From the NCBI RefSeq assembly GCF_036373705.1, contig NC_089851.1, positions 52,298,812 to 52,362,811 on the forward strand: a stretch of 64,000 nt of DNA, in the 5' to 3' direction. A program made the translations under genes and the position numbers. Source of the stretch: Amia ocellicauda (taxonomy: Eukaryota; Chordata; Actinopteri; Amiiformes; Amiidae). The notes under the pieces were generated by a model. That model was not told the origin of the DNA and did no database searches. It saw nothing but the letters and a program-made list of their open reading frames with translations. Below are positions 22,190-32,712 of the stretch, piece after piece. Numbering within the stretch: position 1 is the first letter of the stretch; each line of letters begins with the position of its first letter.

Positions 22190-22440
22190 GTAGTTTGCAT
22201 GTTCTCCCCGTGTCCACGTGGGTTTCCTCCCACCGTCCAAAGACATGTGGGTTAGGTTAATTGGCTTCTCTAAATTGCCCTGTATGTGGGTGTGTCTGCG
22301 TGTGTGTGTGTGTGTGTGTGTGTTGCCCAGCGATGGACTGGGGTCCCGTCCTGGGTGTATTCCTGCCTTGTGCCCTTTGCCTGCCGGGATCAGTGCTCGG
22401 CGACCTTCGCCAGGATAACTGGTTTCAAAAATGGATGGAT
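22190..22440 (+). mobile_element. Fish-type SINE, central domain and 3' tail
   Basis: Contains the conserved core tgcatgttctccccgtgt and gtgggtttcctcccacc, then gcccagcgatggactgggg and the tail aaaatggatggata. These are hallmarks, as I know them, of tRNA-derived fish SINEs with a deuterostome core. The tRNA head is absent. It lies exactly between the two arms of the surrounding MITE. Confidence 0.75.
22298..22323. repeat. (TG)n microsatellite
   Basis: Uninterrupted TG dinucleotides inside the SINE. Confidence 0.9.
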
Positions 22441-22671
22441 AATAGCAGCAATTAACTGGCATGGCAGTTAATGATAATAGATTGATATCGATGTGCAAAT
22501 GTCATGTTATTATACCCTTTATTAAATATGTTATTAAATACCTTAAAACATATTATAGCAAAAAAGTTTAAAAATGTCTAATATATTTATAATTTGTAAA
22601 ATTAATCATATAATAATAACATAACATGTTAATAGATTGTTTATAATGGACACTTAAAATAAAGCATTACC

Positions 22672-23412
22672 ATTATTCTTAATACATGGATACAAGATAA
22701 TCAACAACATGGGAGGGCTTGAGAATCTGCTATGGCTTTGTGCAAGGAAATTTGGCACTGAATAAATGTTGGCTACAGCAAACATGCGCTGCTGTACAGG
22801 CTGACAGAGACACTGTGATGCATTTCTTCAATGAGTGATGCTTACTTAATCTTTATTTCCATTTCCCAGTTTAAGGACACTTATCTCTACAGCATTACTT
22901 CAGTAGTTCACGCAGCCCCCTATAGAAGTCAGCGGAAGATGTAGTGATTGAAGTAATGGAGGTATCTTGGCCTGTACACACTTGGCAGAGGGAACGACAG
23001 CCTGGCCATGGAACACCTACCCCCAGCCCCATCTTGAGATTAGCGAGAGGCAGCAGTGATGCAGCGCTATGGAGCCTACAGCGCAGGGAAGGGACTTAAT
23101 GCGTGGTATCTCTGATGTAGTGCTTGTGTGTTTTTCAGGTCTTTTCTATAATGTGCTTTCTGTATTGTCATAAACCCCTGGCACTTTTTGTCACTGTTAC
23201 TCTATATTGTTTTGCATTACATTCATAAAGAAAATAAAACGAAAAATCTCTAATAGTGTGTGTCTCAATGGTTGTGTTTGTTCATACATCGATAAAAAAC
23301 GTTTGGAAATACTATGAAAAGTAAAATGTAGATAACAAATAAGTAATCATAAGTTATTTCTGTGTCCTATTCTGTAAAAAATAAGAAATGATTAGTCCTA
23401 CTTATTAAGTGG
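22672..23412. other. Intergenic DNA, no gene seen
   Basis: Moderate-GC segment at about 22,900-23,110 with short direct repeats around gcattacttcagtag, and an aataaa word at 23,233. No open frame of note and no family recognised. Confidence 0.4.
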
Positions 23413-23428
23413 TCACTGAACAGTGTGC

Positions 23429-23735
23429 TCTCTGTCAAAAGCCAGCTTTTGGGCTCCTCTGCACAAGAGGGCTTTTGACCTCAGATGCTGTTGCCTGTGC
23501 AGCTGAAGGGAAATCAGACTGTCATCTGTGTGTTTTTCTATAAAACAAATGTGTATTATGCAAGTTTGTTGTGGTTGTTGAGGAGGAGGAGGAGGAGGAC
23601 GACATGTAGTGTGTTGTTGAGGAGGAGAACTTTGTGAAGCCACTTGTTCAGTTGGCCCGTTGGTCTAGGAGTATGATTCTCACTTAGTGTGCGAGAGGTC
23701 CTGTGTTCAACTCCTGAACGAGCCCTAGGGCATGA
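23429..23735 (+). repeat. Solitary, inverted and shortened tRNA-Pro monomer
   Basis: Reads as the reverse complement of the array monomer: the gggctcctctgcac word, the cagactgtcatctgtgtgt word, the AAC/TCC tract as (gga)n, then a tRNA-Pro copy. The roughly 330 bp that normally lie between the TCC tract and the 5' end of the tRNA are absent. Only about 30 bp intervene here. Many substitutions show that it is old. Confidence 0.85.
23654..23725 (+). pseudogene. tRNA-Pro pseudogene, anticodon loop TTAGTGT
   Basis: 72-nt match to tRNA-Pro. The acceptor starts GGCCCGT, the T arm reads CTGTG/CCTGA and no longer pairs, and the base after the anticodon AGG is T. Both promoter boxes are damaged. Opposite strand to the arrays. 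Confidence 0.8.
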
Positions 23736-23879
23736 AGCCGTCTGGTTTCGTGGCTGGTGACGGTAGTCTTCTTGGGGTTGCTTTCCTCTACCTGCTTTCG
23801 CATTATTGTTGATCTGCACTGTGAAGTGCTGTTAAATGAGTTTTGAATCATTTGGCTGAATCTGAGCAGATAACATAGC

Positions 23880-24330
23880 CCTAAACATTTCAGAATTCAT
23901 CCTGCTGCTTTTGTCAAAAGTCAACCAGTTCTCTTGACAGCCATACATGCCCTTACCATAACACTACCTTCACCATGTTTCACAGATGAGGTGGTATGCT
24001 TCAGATCATGAGCAGTTCCTTCCCTTCTCCATACTCTTCTCTTCCCATCATTCTGGTACAAGTTGATCTTTGTCTCATCTGTACATAAGATGTTGTTCCA
24101 GAACTGTACAGGGTTCTTTAGATGTTTTTTGCCAAACTCTAATATGGTCTTCCCATTTCCTGTTTAAATACAGAGGGTTTACCACAAGATGTACTCTGGT
24201 GAAGTGTTCTCTTGATTGTTGACATTGACACAGATACGCCTACCTCCTGGAGGGTATTCTTGATCTAGCCAACTGTTGTGAAGGGGTTTTCCTCACCAGG
24301 GAAAAAATTCTGTCATCCACCACAGTTGTT
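23880..24330 (-). pseudogene. Tc1/mariner transposase fragment, central part
   Basis: Translating the minus strand gives the first catalytic region as LCTDETKINL with WNNI before it, preceded by segments resembling the clamp region of Tc1 transposases. The reading is interrupted by several stops and frame changes. It lacks both ends of the gene, so it is a relic. Confidence 0.7.
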
Positions 24331-24439
24331 TTCCGTGGTGTTCCTGGCCTTTTGGTGTTCCTGCGCTCACCAGTACGTTCTTATTAGTGGATTTGGCCAC
24401 ACCTAATGTTTTTGCTCTCTGATTGGTTTGTTTTGATAT

Positions 24440-25283
24440 CTAAGGCAAAACACCCCAAGAACAAGCAGGATCTAAAGACAGCTGTAGTGCAGGCCTGGCA
24501 TAGCATCACCAGGGAAGAAACCCAGCATCTGGTGATGTCTATGGGTTCCAGACTTCAGGCAGTCATTGACTGCAAAGGATTTGCAACTGATAGGGAGAAA
24601 TTTTACTCCCTCAATAAACAGGCGGACAAGGAATACTCAGGACCCGATTTAACTGAAATAATACCAAAATAGTTTATTCAGCTACAACTAAGTGCTCTGG
24701 AGATGGTCAGTCAGCAAGACACATCTAAGGTTTTTCTAAAGAACATGCTATCATATACAAGATGACTCCCTTTGGTTGCTGGGCAACTGGATGACGTCAA
24801 TGATGTACCCCAAACTTGATCACAGACTTCTCCTTTGTCTTCTGTTTTCTCTATAGCCTTGGATGAAAATGTTTTTCTAAAAATCAGCTACACAGAACTA
24901 CTGCACCTGTCCTCTGCGGAGCAATACACAAAGCTTAAATTCATACATGGGTTACACAATCTTACTGCAACAATGGTGCAAATATATTTGGCATTCGGAC
25001 AGGCCACTGTCCCGCATCACAACCAAGTATTGAAACTCACAATTTAATTAATGATTATGTTAGTTTGTCCAAATACTTTTGAGCCCCTAAAATTGGGGGG
25101 ACCACATAAAAATTGGTTTAATTCCTACACCATTCACCCGATTTGGATGTAACTACCCTCCAATTAAAGATGAAAGTCTACACTTAAAGCACATCTTGAT
25201 TGTTTCCTTTCCAATCCATTGTGATGGTGTACAGAGCCAAATTGACAATTGGGTCTGTCCAAATATTTATGGACCGGACTGTA
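24440..25283 (+). mobile_element. Tc1-like element, 3' end with an internal insert
   Basis: 24,449-24,597 encodes the transposase C terminus (LKTAVVQAWHSITREETQHL and MGSRLQAVIDCKGFAT). 24,985-25,283 is the usual untranslated 3' end of these elements, ending in tatttatggaccggactgta, the inverted-repeat end. Roughly 390 bp of unrelated DNA (24,598-24,985) separate the two parts. I see no gene in that insert. The left half of the element is missing. Confidence 0.75.
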
Positions 25284-25880
25284 TACCTGTAACGAAGGAC
25301 TGCCATGGCGGGGAACCCAGGTGCGGAGTGAGAGGTGGTCAGAAACAGGCTGTGGTCAATGCCGGCAAACCGTAATGTCCAGGGAAATCCACAAGTCCTG
25401 GTCGATAAGACAAGCAGGGGGTCAATGATCAGGCAAACAGGCTGGTAGGGAGAATACGGGAATTGGTGGAGGAACACGTGGAGGATGTAAACAATCAATA
25501 ACAAAAGGATACAAGACTTAGCAGTGAATTAAAGTCACAGAGGGGTTTATATGTGTAGCAGAGAGGAGCAGAGGACGGTGAAGGAGGGTGCTGGTCCAAT
25601 GGGAGTTCGAGGATGATAGAACAAGTGCACATGGTGCCGAGGAATGTTAAGTGGCTGATTGCTGGGGAATGTGAGGGTTTAGAATTCCGGTGATGCTGAC
25701 CTCTGCAGGGGAGCTTGTGAATTGCGGGATGTGTGGGATACAACAGTGACAATACCACTTGTTATTGTGTGTTTGAGTTTACTTGCATGGATTGTCTATT
25801 CATGTCAATATTAAAATTCCAAAGCATAACATTTATTCACAACATGCTTTAGTGTTAAATGTTTGATATGGCAGCACATA
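25284..25880. other. GC-richer unclassified DNA
   Basis: Purine-rich phrases such as caggtgcggagtgagaggt and ggtcaatgatcaggcaaac resemble untranslated parts of fish LTR retrotransposons, but no LTR, primer site or gene could be recognised. Long minus-strand open frames here lack any family feature. Confidence 0.3.
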
Positions 25881-25889
25881 TAAAGGTGT

Positions 25890-26459
25890 ATACAGCTCTG
25901 GAAAAAATTAAGAGACCAGTGCACAATTATCAGTTTCTCTGGTTTTACTATTTATAGGTATATGTTTTGGTAAAATGAACATTTTTGTTTTATTCTATAA
26001 ACTGCTGAAAACATTTTTCCCAAATTCCAAATAAAAATATTGTCATTTAGAGCATTTATTTGCAGAAATGTACAACTGGACAAAATTACAAAAAAGATGC
26101 AGTGTTGTCAGACCTCAAATAATGCAAAGAAAATAAGTTCATATTAATTTTTAAACAACATAATACTAATGTTTTAACTTACAAAGTGTTCAGAAATTAA
26201 TATTTGGTGATTTTCAATCAAAGCATTCATGCGTCTTGGCATGCTCTCCACCAGTCTTTCACATCGCTGTTGGGTGACTTTATGCCACTCCTGGCGCACA
26301 AATTCAAGCAACTCGGCTTTGATTGATGGCTTGTGACCATCCATCTTCCATCCATCACATTCCAGAGGTTTTCAATGGGGTTCAGGTCTGGAGATTGGGC
26401 TGGCCATAACAGGGTCTTGATCTGGTGGTCCTCCATCCACACCTTGATTGACCTGGCAG
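25890..26459 (-). mobile_element. Tc1-like element fragment
   Basis: Starts near tacagctctggaaaaaatta, a terminal sequence I know from fish Tc1 elements. The minus-strand frame at 26,227-26,442 gives WPAQSPDLNPIENLWNVM, the segment with the third catalytic acidic residue, so the gene is read leftward. It lacks the N-terminal half and the other terminal repeat. Confidence 0.7.
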
Positions 26460-26590
26460 TGTGGTGGCATGGTGGTTAGCACTGCTGCCTCACCGGTACA
26501 GGGGTCTGGGGTTTGAGTCCTGGCTTGGGGGCTTGTCTGTGTGGAGTTCACATGATCTACCTCTGTCTGTGTGGGTTTCCTATGGGCACT
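26460..26590 (+). mobile_element. Fish-type SINE, tRNA-like head and start of core
   Basis: ggtggcatggtggttagcac with ggtttgagtcctggct is the tRNA-like head (a B-box-like word), followed by gtctgtgtggagttca and the gtgtgggtttcct core. This is the 5' half of the family whose 3' half sits at 22,190-22,440. Confidence 0.65.
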
Positions 26591-26789
26591 TCAGTTACCA
26601 GTTCTGTGAGAAGAGTGCAAATCTAAACAAACAAGAAGGTTCTTGAGTTTCAACTTCACTGCTGCAACTGGTCTGTAATTCTGTGAGGCAAGAATGATAA
26701 AAAAAAAATCTGTAACCTTTGTAAGGTATGCATATTCCATGTTTTTACTGGTAATGGATTTTATGTAATTACAGTCACTGACTCCCTCA

Positions 26790-27240
26790 GCTGTGCTTGG
26801 GTGGCCTTCTTCTCCTCAGTCCTCATCCTCCTCAATCTCTCTGCAGAATTTGACACTGTCGATCACTCCATCCTCCTCTCCTGCCTCGCTGACCTTGGAA
26901 TCTCTGAACTGCTCTCACCTGGTTCTACTCCTACCTCAGCGACGGGACCTACCAAGTGACATGGCGAGGTTCCTCATCCACGCCCCAACCTCTCCTCACA
27001 GGTGTAACCCAAGGCTCCATTCTGGGTCCCCTCTTGTCCTCTCTCTACACTCACTCCCTGGGCCCCCTCATTGCATCCCATGGTTTCTCTTACCATTTTT
27101 ACACAGATGATGCCCAGATCTTCCTGTCTTTTCCCTCCTCCGACATTCTCATCCCCTCTTGCATCTCTTCCTGCTTGTCTGCTATCTCTGCCTGGATGCA
27201 CTCACACCACCTCAAGCTCAACCTCTCCAAATCTTTTTTA
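26790..27240 (+). pseudogene. LINE reverse transcriptase fragment (L2/CR1-like)
   Basis: Encodes parts of a non-LTR retrotransposon reverse transcriptase: LSAEFDTVDHSILLSCLADL, then, after a frame change, VTQGSILGPLLSSLYTHSLG, GFSYHFYTDDAQIFLSFP (the YxDD active-site motif as YTDD) and AWMHSHHLKLNLSKS. These match the L2/CR1 clade as I know it. At least one frameshift at about 26,930-26,960 and truncation at both ends make it inactive. Confidence 0.8.
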
Positions 27241-27329
27241 CATTCCGTTAATTCCTTTAGAAATCAGGATAAATTGGGTAAAACCAGAAAAGCATCTAAT
27301 TAATTCTCATTCAGGAGTCAACATAAAAA

Positions 27330-27552
27330 ACAGAAAAGAAACAGAAAACCATCCTGAGGTTCTGTGACACCGAAGAAGGTTTCCTACTGTTCACAGAGAA
27401 AGGGGAGCAATTGCTTGCCCCAGTGGAGGACCTTCTACGGCAGATGGGATTGAAGACTGTGGAGGAGATCGAACAGCTTCTCCCTGTAGTAGCAGACATA
27501 ACTATCCAAAGTAAAAAAAAAATGCAATCAATCTATTGCAATTAGCAATGAG
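27330..27552 (+). other. Exon-like open frame of unknown origin
   Basis: An open frame of about 70 codons ending at tag (about 27,543) with strongly coding-like composition, including FCDTEEGFLLFTEKGEQLLA and a leucine-rich acidic stretch. I do not recognise it and it is not part of the neighbouring LINE. Stops lie just upstream, so it would need a splice acceptor, and none is convincing. Possible captured or relic exon. Confidence 0.3.
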
Positions 27553-30340
27553 GAGTAGCATTTAGTGCTATTGTTTGGCTCCAAACCAGAAGCCTATTGG
27601 ATGATGTGTTATTTTAAATAAGTATGTATAATATAAAAATAGTAACAGACTGATTTGTTTTTTTGTATACACGTATTTTACTGTTTTAGTTTTTAATTTA
27701 CTTTTTTTTAATTAAGTTAATTACATGCAATTAAATGTGTGTGTATATATATGTTTCCAATTTTGTTTACTTTTTAACAAAATTAAAGTGTTCCGAAGCC
27801 CAACCCTGCAGCAACACCAGTCTATCACAAGGCAACTCTAATTATCTCTAATTAAGGACACAAGTCTAACACAGGGTAACTCTAATTCTAATGTTTGTTA
27901 TATTTCTTTTTGATAATTTTCAAGATAAGAAAATGTACAAACAAATGATATATGCCAATATTCAGTAAATAATTATCCATTAAGTTTAATCTGAGGATTT
28001 TTACAGCTTTTCTTCTACCCCCAAAATTCCAACTCCTGTTACAACTTTGGTAGAAACATAGTATACATACCAGCCAATTAATTCCCTATATTATCCTTAT
28101 CTAATAGCCTTAGCTTATTTTCCTTAAACACCTTTTTCAAATCGTTTAACGTTTCGATTATTTTCAAAAACTACTACTAGTAGCTTACTACTGTTAACAA
28201 TAACTTACATGTACTTATAGTAACTTACATACTGTAGCATTGGGGGGGCATTTTATTGGTTATTATGAATTATTATTTATTATTTTGTTTTGTAAGGATA
28301 AGGGTGTCTGCCAAGAGATAAATAATAATAATAATTTAATTATTGAAACAGCGATACACAGCAGACCGACACTGTACACACTGCCGGTTTTTCTGCCGCT
28401 CACGCTTGGCTGCCTGAAGAGCTGGAGTCTCTGGCCTGCGCCCCCTCCTCCCCTGTCTGCTGGCCAGGAGCCGTAAGTGTCCATCCTCATTTCTGATGCC
28501 AATGTAGTATTTTCAGCGGGGGAAAACAAGTAGCCCACAAATCGTTTGCTTACTTGCTGCTAGATTTATTGAAGAAAAAAACTAAAAAAACTAAGAAAAA
28601 ACTAAGCGCCTCTTGCCCAGAAGAAGTTCACACAGTTCCAGGTGTTGCTCCACACACGTGGTCACCAACTCTAAAACCCCTGCACACACCCTAATAAACC
28701 CCAGCTACCTTACCTAAATTAGCATAACACATTTTTAAATAAATTAAACTGAGCACTTTATATCCGTTGTTACACATACATAGTATTAATAATTATACTG
28801 TTCTTACCATATGTAAATCCTGCAATAAATCATTCCCCAGCGTGAAGTAATTTTCACAAAACGAAATCCAAATATAAATTTTTGCTAGTCTTTAGATGTG
28901 CCCAGCAAATGTAGTCTGTAACTCTAAGTTAAAACTTTAATAACACTCATGTATTACAATCAAACTTGAAAAATAGGGCATCCAAAACAGGAATGTCACA
29001 AAATGTTGTATCACTATATTAAAATAATATCATATGAAAGCTGTTGGGACTGAGGGACGGAAGCTCAGTTCGTTAGCTTTGCCCCTCATATTAGGAATTG
29101 GGGGTGCACAAAATGTACTAATTTATGTTTAATCTTAATTGTAAACTACTGTAAATAAATGAATAAACATATCAAGATGGCTTCCTTTGATCTACTGGCA
29201 GAGGTCTGGTCTCATAGTTCTCAAAGCAACTGTTGATCAATAATGATGAGGTGACCTCTCCAGCCACAGATTAGCCACAGAAATCTTGAAGGAGATGCTG
29301 GGAGTGTCAGAACAGCCTTGCTAAAATTTGCTTGCTTGACAATTAATACAATTGGCTCTGTTGACATGTTTTTCAATCATTAATATAAAACATTATACAG
29401 TTTATACAAAACATTAATAGCGGCTCTTCAAAAAGTTTTACATTTATATTTATAAATGTTATTTTGTATACTGGTAAGTTAGCCTTGATTGGTCTTTGTT
29501 CACATATTTTTCTTTTTAAGCTGTCAAAAGCAAAATATTCCATACCTCTGTTTTGGATAGCGTACAGTTGCTAATAATAATACAAACCATACATTTCATT
29601 ACAATAACACACACACATATATATTAAGGCTGTCAGTCCATTCAAATATTTGATCGGTTAATCAATGGGCAATTGCTGATTAATCGGGCTCTTATTAAAA
29701 TAAAAACAACGCTGTAACATTAATGGTAAAATATATATATATAGGAATATATATTTAAAAAACACCAAATCATTATAATAAGCAAACTAAATTATAATTG
29801 CTACAGCAAATGGGTGCTCACAAATTATACTGTAAACTACACTGCTCTTGTAAGAAAAGCATTGCATGCAAATGAAACAGAAAACCTTTCCTTGTCTTCA
29901 ATATTTCCTTACAAATCGAGTTTGAATCCAAAGTTTAGTTTCCCATTAGCGGCTTGTGACCCTGTAGTTTGTGTGCTGATACTGTACACGTGATGTGATC
30001 TTTTGCATGATATGCCTTTATAATTTAACTCTAGAAGTGCACGGCTGGTCAGTTTGACTGATTTAATTTGAATTACTATGTGTTCCTGAATACACTATGG
30101 ATACCAATTCCTGACTTTTCCTAAATATATGTATTAAATATGCCTACAGCATTTTAGCTGCATAAACGCAAATAAAGTTTTTTATTTGATCATTATTATA
30201 CTATAGTTTTGGCTCTTGTAGGTAGTTTGAAATGTCGGTGCTTCTAGTGTGTACTGTATAATAGCCAGTCATTATAATAGACATTTTTAATTTGTTTAAA
30301 TCTGCTTGATATATGATCTTTTAAGAACTATACTGTGATG

Positions 30341-30342
<2 letters not shown>
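27553..30342. other. Long AT-rich region without recognised genes
   Basis: Nothing firmly identifiable. At 28,350-28,476 a short GC-rich segment is followed by ggagccgtaagtgtcc, a splice-donor-like join, and could be an untranslated exon. 29,625-29,700 has words seen in vertebrate hAT-type repeats. The rest is low-complexity A/T sequence. Confidence 0.4.

Positions 30343-30398
<56 letters not shown>
30343..30398. repeat. (TA)n microsatellite
   Basis: About 28 uninterrupted TA units. Confidence 0.95.
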
Positions 30399-30399
<1 letters not shown>

Positions 30400-31069
30400 T
30401 GTGTCATTTATGTTGTTGTAACTTACCATTACATATAGTGTGCCTTCCAGATGTATGCATACCCCTGATTCAATGTAACAAAAATAGTTTTAGCAAAGAA
30501 AAGAGAACAATGATGTTTTTTGTTTGTTTTTGTTTTGTTTAAATACATGCACACATGAAACAATGTAGGACTATCAGTGTTAGATATCGCAAAAATATTA
30601 AAGTACAAGTTTTGAACAAATATGCAAATATGTTTTTGCGAAGTACAGTACTGAAACTAGTATTGCTTTCATTAATTTCTGCAACAAATGCTGAGTGTAC
30701 ACTTGCATAGATGTGAGTGAAGCCATCTTCTTTTTGCCAATGTACAGCATGGCAGAAGCTGCCATAACTAAATATTCCTATACATATTTACACTCTTGAT
30801 CTTGCTTTTCTCTTTCAAAACTCAAAACTTCACCATGTAGTCTCGCTCCTAAACACCCTTTATATAGCATGCAATTGCATCACGATTTAATCTGTATTCA
30901 CCTGATTAAATCATGCAATTTCATGCATTCGGATTTCATGAAATCCAACGAAATTGAACACATTCGGATTCCATAGAAATTTCATAGTGTATCACAAAGC
31001 TCTTTACAAGAAAATATAGTTAATTAAATATTAAAACTACAATTAAGATAGACAATAAAACAATACAAT
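30399..31069. other. AT-rich DNA, no gene seen
   Basis: Only short local repeats (attcggatt and its inverse around 30,928-30,975). Confidence 0.4.
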
Positions 31070-31345
31070 TATACTATAGTACTTACTACAGTAGTACAAC
31101 AAATACTGTAGGACACTGTTGTATACCACACTAAACTTTTATACTATGGTATACTGAATAATGTGTGACATACGATAGTACACTGTTATACTATAGTATA
31201 CTCTTGTTACGTGATATACTATAGTATCTTGTAATGTACTATAGTGCCTCCTACGGTACTTAGACAAATATTGAACTACCCTGTTGTATACTATAGTTTA
31301 CTGTAGTACCTTGTGATGTACTATAGTACTTAATATATTACATGT
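31070..31345. repeat. Cluster of TACTATAGTA-type palindromes
   Basis: The 10-bp palindrome TACTATAGTA or one-base variants occur at least seven times (about 31,074, 31,145, 31,191, 31,217, 31,238, 31,291 and 31,320), joined by related words such as tgtagtacc and tgttatac. Spacing is irregular, so this is a dispersed palindromic minisatellite. Confidence 0.6.
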
Positions 31346-31757
31346 ACACTGAAACATACTGCTTACTGTACTTCCACAATGTTTCTCATGGAACTTTAGC
31401 ATTCTAGTTATAAATAATATCATCATTATTATTATGCTTTTACTTTGTATTGCCTACAGGTCTTACACATACTAGTACAGACTGTTACCGAGGGTCTGGT
31501 GGAGAGAAAATGGCCACCTATTCCTTAAGAAAATCATATTAATAAATATATCTTCACTTCAGACATTTGTGACATTGCTATATTTAAAACAATTTATACA
31601 AATAACAGAATTAAGATAAAATTGTGGTGCAGTTCCCCTTAAAGTTTAAGCAAAATTTATTTTAGCAAATACATTGTTTATTCATTACTTGAATCGCTTC
31701 ACATTACATAAATAAATGAATAAATGTAGTAGTGTTGACATAAAAAAATGTCCATTT

Positions 31758-31870
31758 GAACATGTATTTATGTATTAATGTATTGATTATTTTCACTGTA
31801 ATTAAAATTTAAAACAAATTCGCAGTGAAAATAATAAATAAATGTTGAAATAAATAAATACATGTTCTAA
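31758..31870. repeat. Imperfect inverted repeat (hairpin, stem about 48 bp)
   Basis: gaacatgtatttatgtatt at 31,758 is mirrored by aataaataaatacatgttc ending at 31,870. The inner ends are attattttcactg and cagtgaaaataat around a loop of about 20 bp. Possibly a small MITE. Confidence 0.6.
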
Positions 31871-32189
31871 TAAATACATGGAGATTTATTTATTATTGTA
31901 TTTAATTCAAAATCTGTTTATTTATCCATCTATTTATTTCCACATTAATTCATGTATTTATTATTTTCTCCATGTATTTATTTTTAATTTTGTCATGGAT
32001 AGTATGGAGGATAATTTGTGCCAAAATGTAAAAAAAAAAACCAACAATGTATAAATAAATAAATAAATATGTAGATAGTAAAGACGTTAATTCCGTTCGG
32101 AACTTAAAATGGTGTCCAGACTGTTCCTATTGCACAGACCTCCTGATGTGCCTTGTCCTAATGGATCATTTCTGTAATGGATAATTTAA

Positions 32190-32712
32190 TCGCTGGCTCT
32201 ATAGAGTTGAACATAAGACAACATACGGACATACGGACATACTCGGTCAGGCGCAATAGTAAAAACTAATTGGAGCTATTTGCTCCTTAGTGATATACTT
32301 TGCTTTTCCAGCTGTAAATATATATAACGCATACATCAGAAATCAACGTGATAACTATATGAAACACCAGGTATGCAACTAAATAAGCTTGAGAAGGTAA
32401 ATGGAAAAATGGAGAGCAGCAGCAATCTAAAGCTACTTAAATGGTTAGATTGTGTTTTAAAGTACACAAAATGAAACTTAGAGAATAAACTGTTTACTAC
32501 TATATTATGATATTAGAAGTATTGATGGTACTACTAATGTAATTAAATTGATACATTTCAATCAAATAAGTGTAGTTGGTTTATTGAGATTGAAATGGCT
32601 TGTTCCTTAAAATATTAGACCACAAGAGGGGGAACTTGACCTTGAATACTCTACTTACCAAAACCTTTAAGCAACAATTGTTGTCAACATGTGTCTTCAT
32701 CTGATTCATATT
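32190..32712. repeat. Dispersed repeat R, uninterrupted copy
   Basis: Shares, in order, the words atcgctggctctat, gaacataagac, aatcaacgtgataac, gaccacaagagggggaactt and tcatctgattcatatt with the split copy at 46,630-46,797 plus 49,613-50,003. Function and family are unknown. It gives an unfilled comparison for the element inserted in the other copy. Confidence 0.7.

Larger units (their letters stand above)
22070..22671. mobile_element. MITE with about 110-bp terminal inverted repeats
   Basis: The left arm 22,070-22,186 (ggtaacaagtgtccattat) and right arm 22,548-22,671 (reverse complement ggtaatgctttattttaag) are inverted copies with small indels, sharing tgtccattataaacaatct and ttataaatatattagacat. 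The flanking 5-bp direct repeat ATTAT on both sides could be the target duplication. The GGTAA ends resemble Angel/hAT-like fish MITEs. The centre is occupied by a SINE tail. Confidence 0.7.

Noticed and set aside
22181-22498. Minus-strand frame of 105 codons and plus-strand frames of about 65
   Set aside because: They are read through a SINE core and its TG microsatellite.
25184-25758. Minus-strand frames of 106 and 87 codons
   Set aside because: They cover the untranslated Tc1 3' end and unclassified repeat-like DNA. No domain seen.
26974-27201. Minus-strand frame opposite the LINE fragment
   Set aside because: Shadow of the reverse transcriptase coding strand.
28240-28538. Plus and minus frames of 78 and 91 codons as a gene
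   Set aside because: Asn runs come from an AAT repeat and the rest has no family pattern. Only a donor-like site at about 28,471 is of interest.
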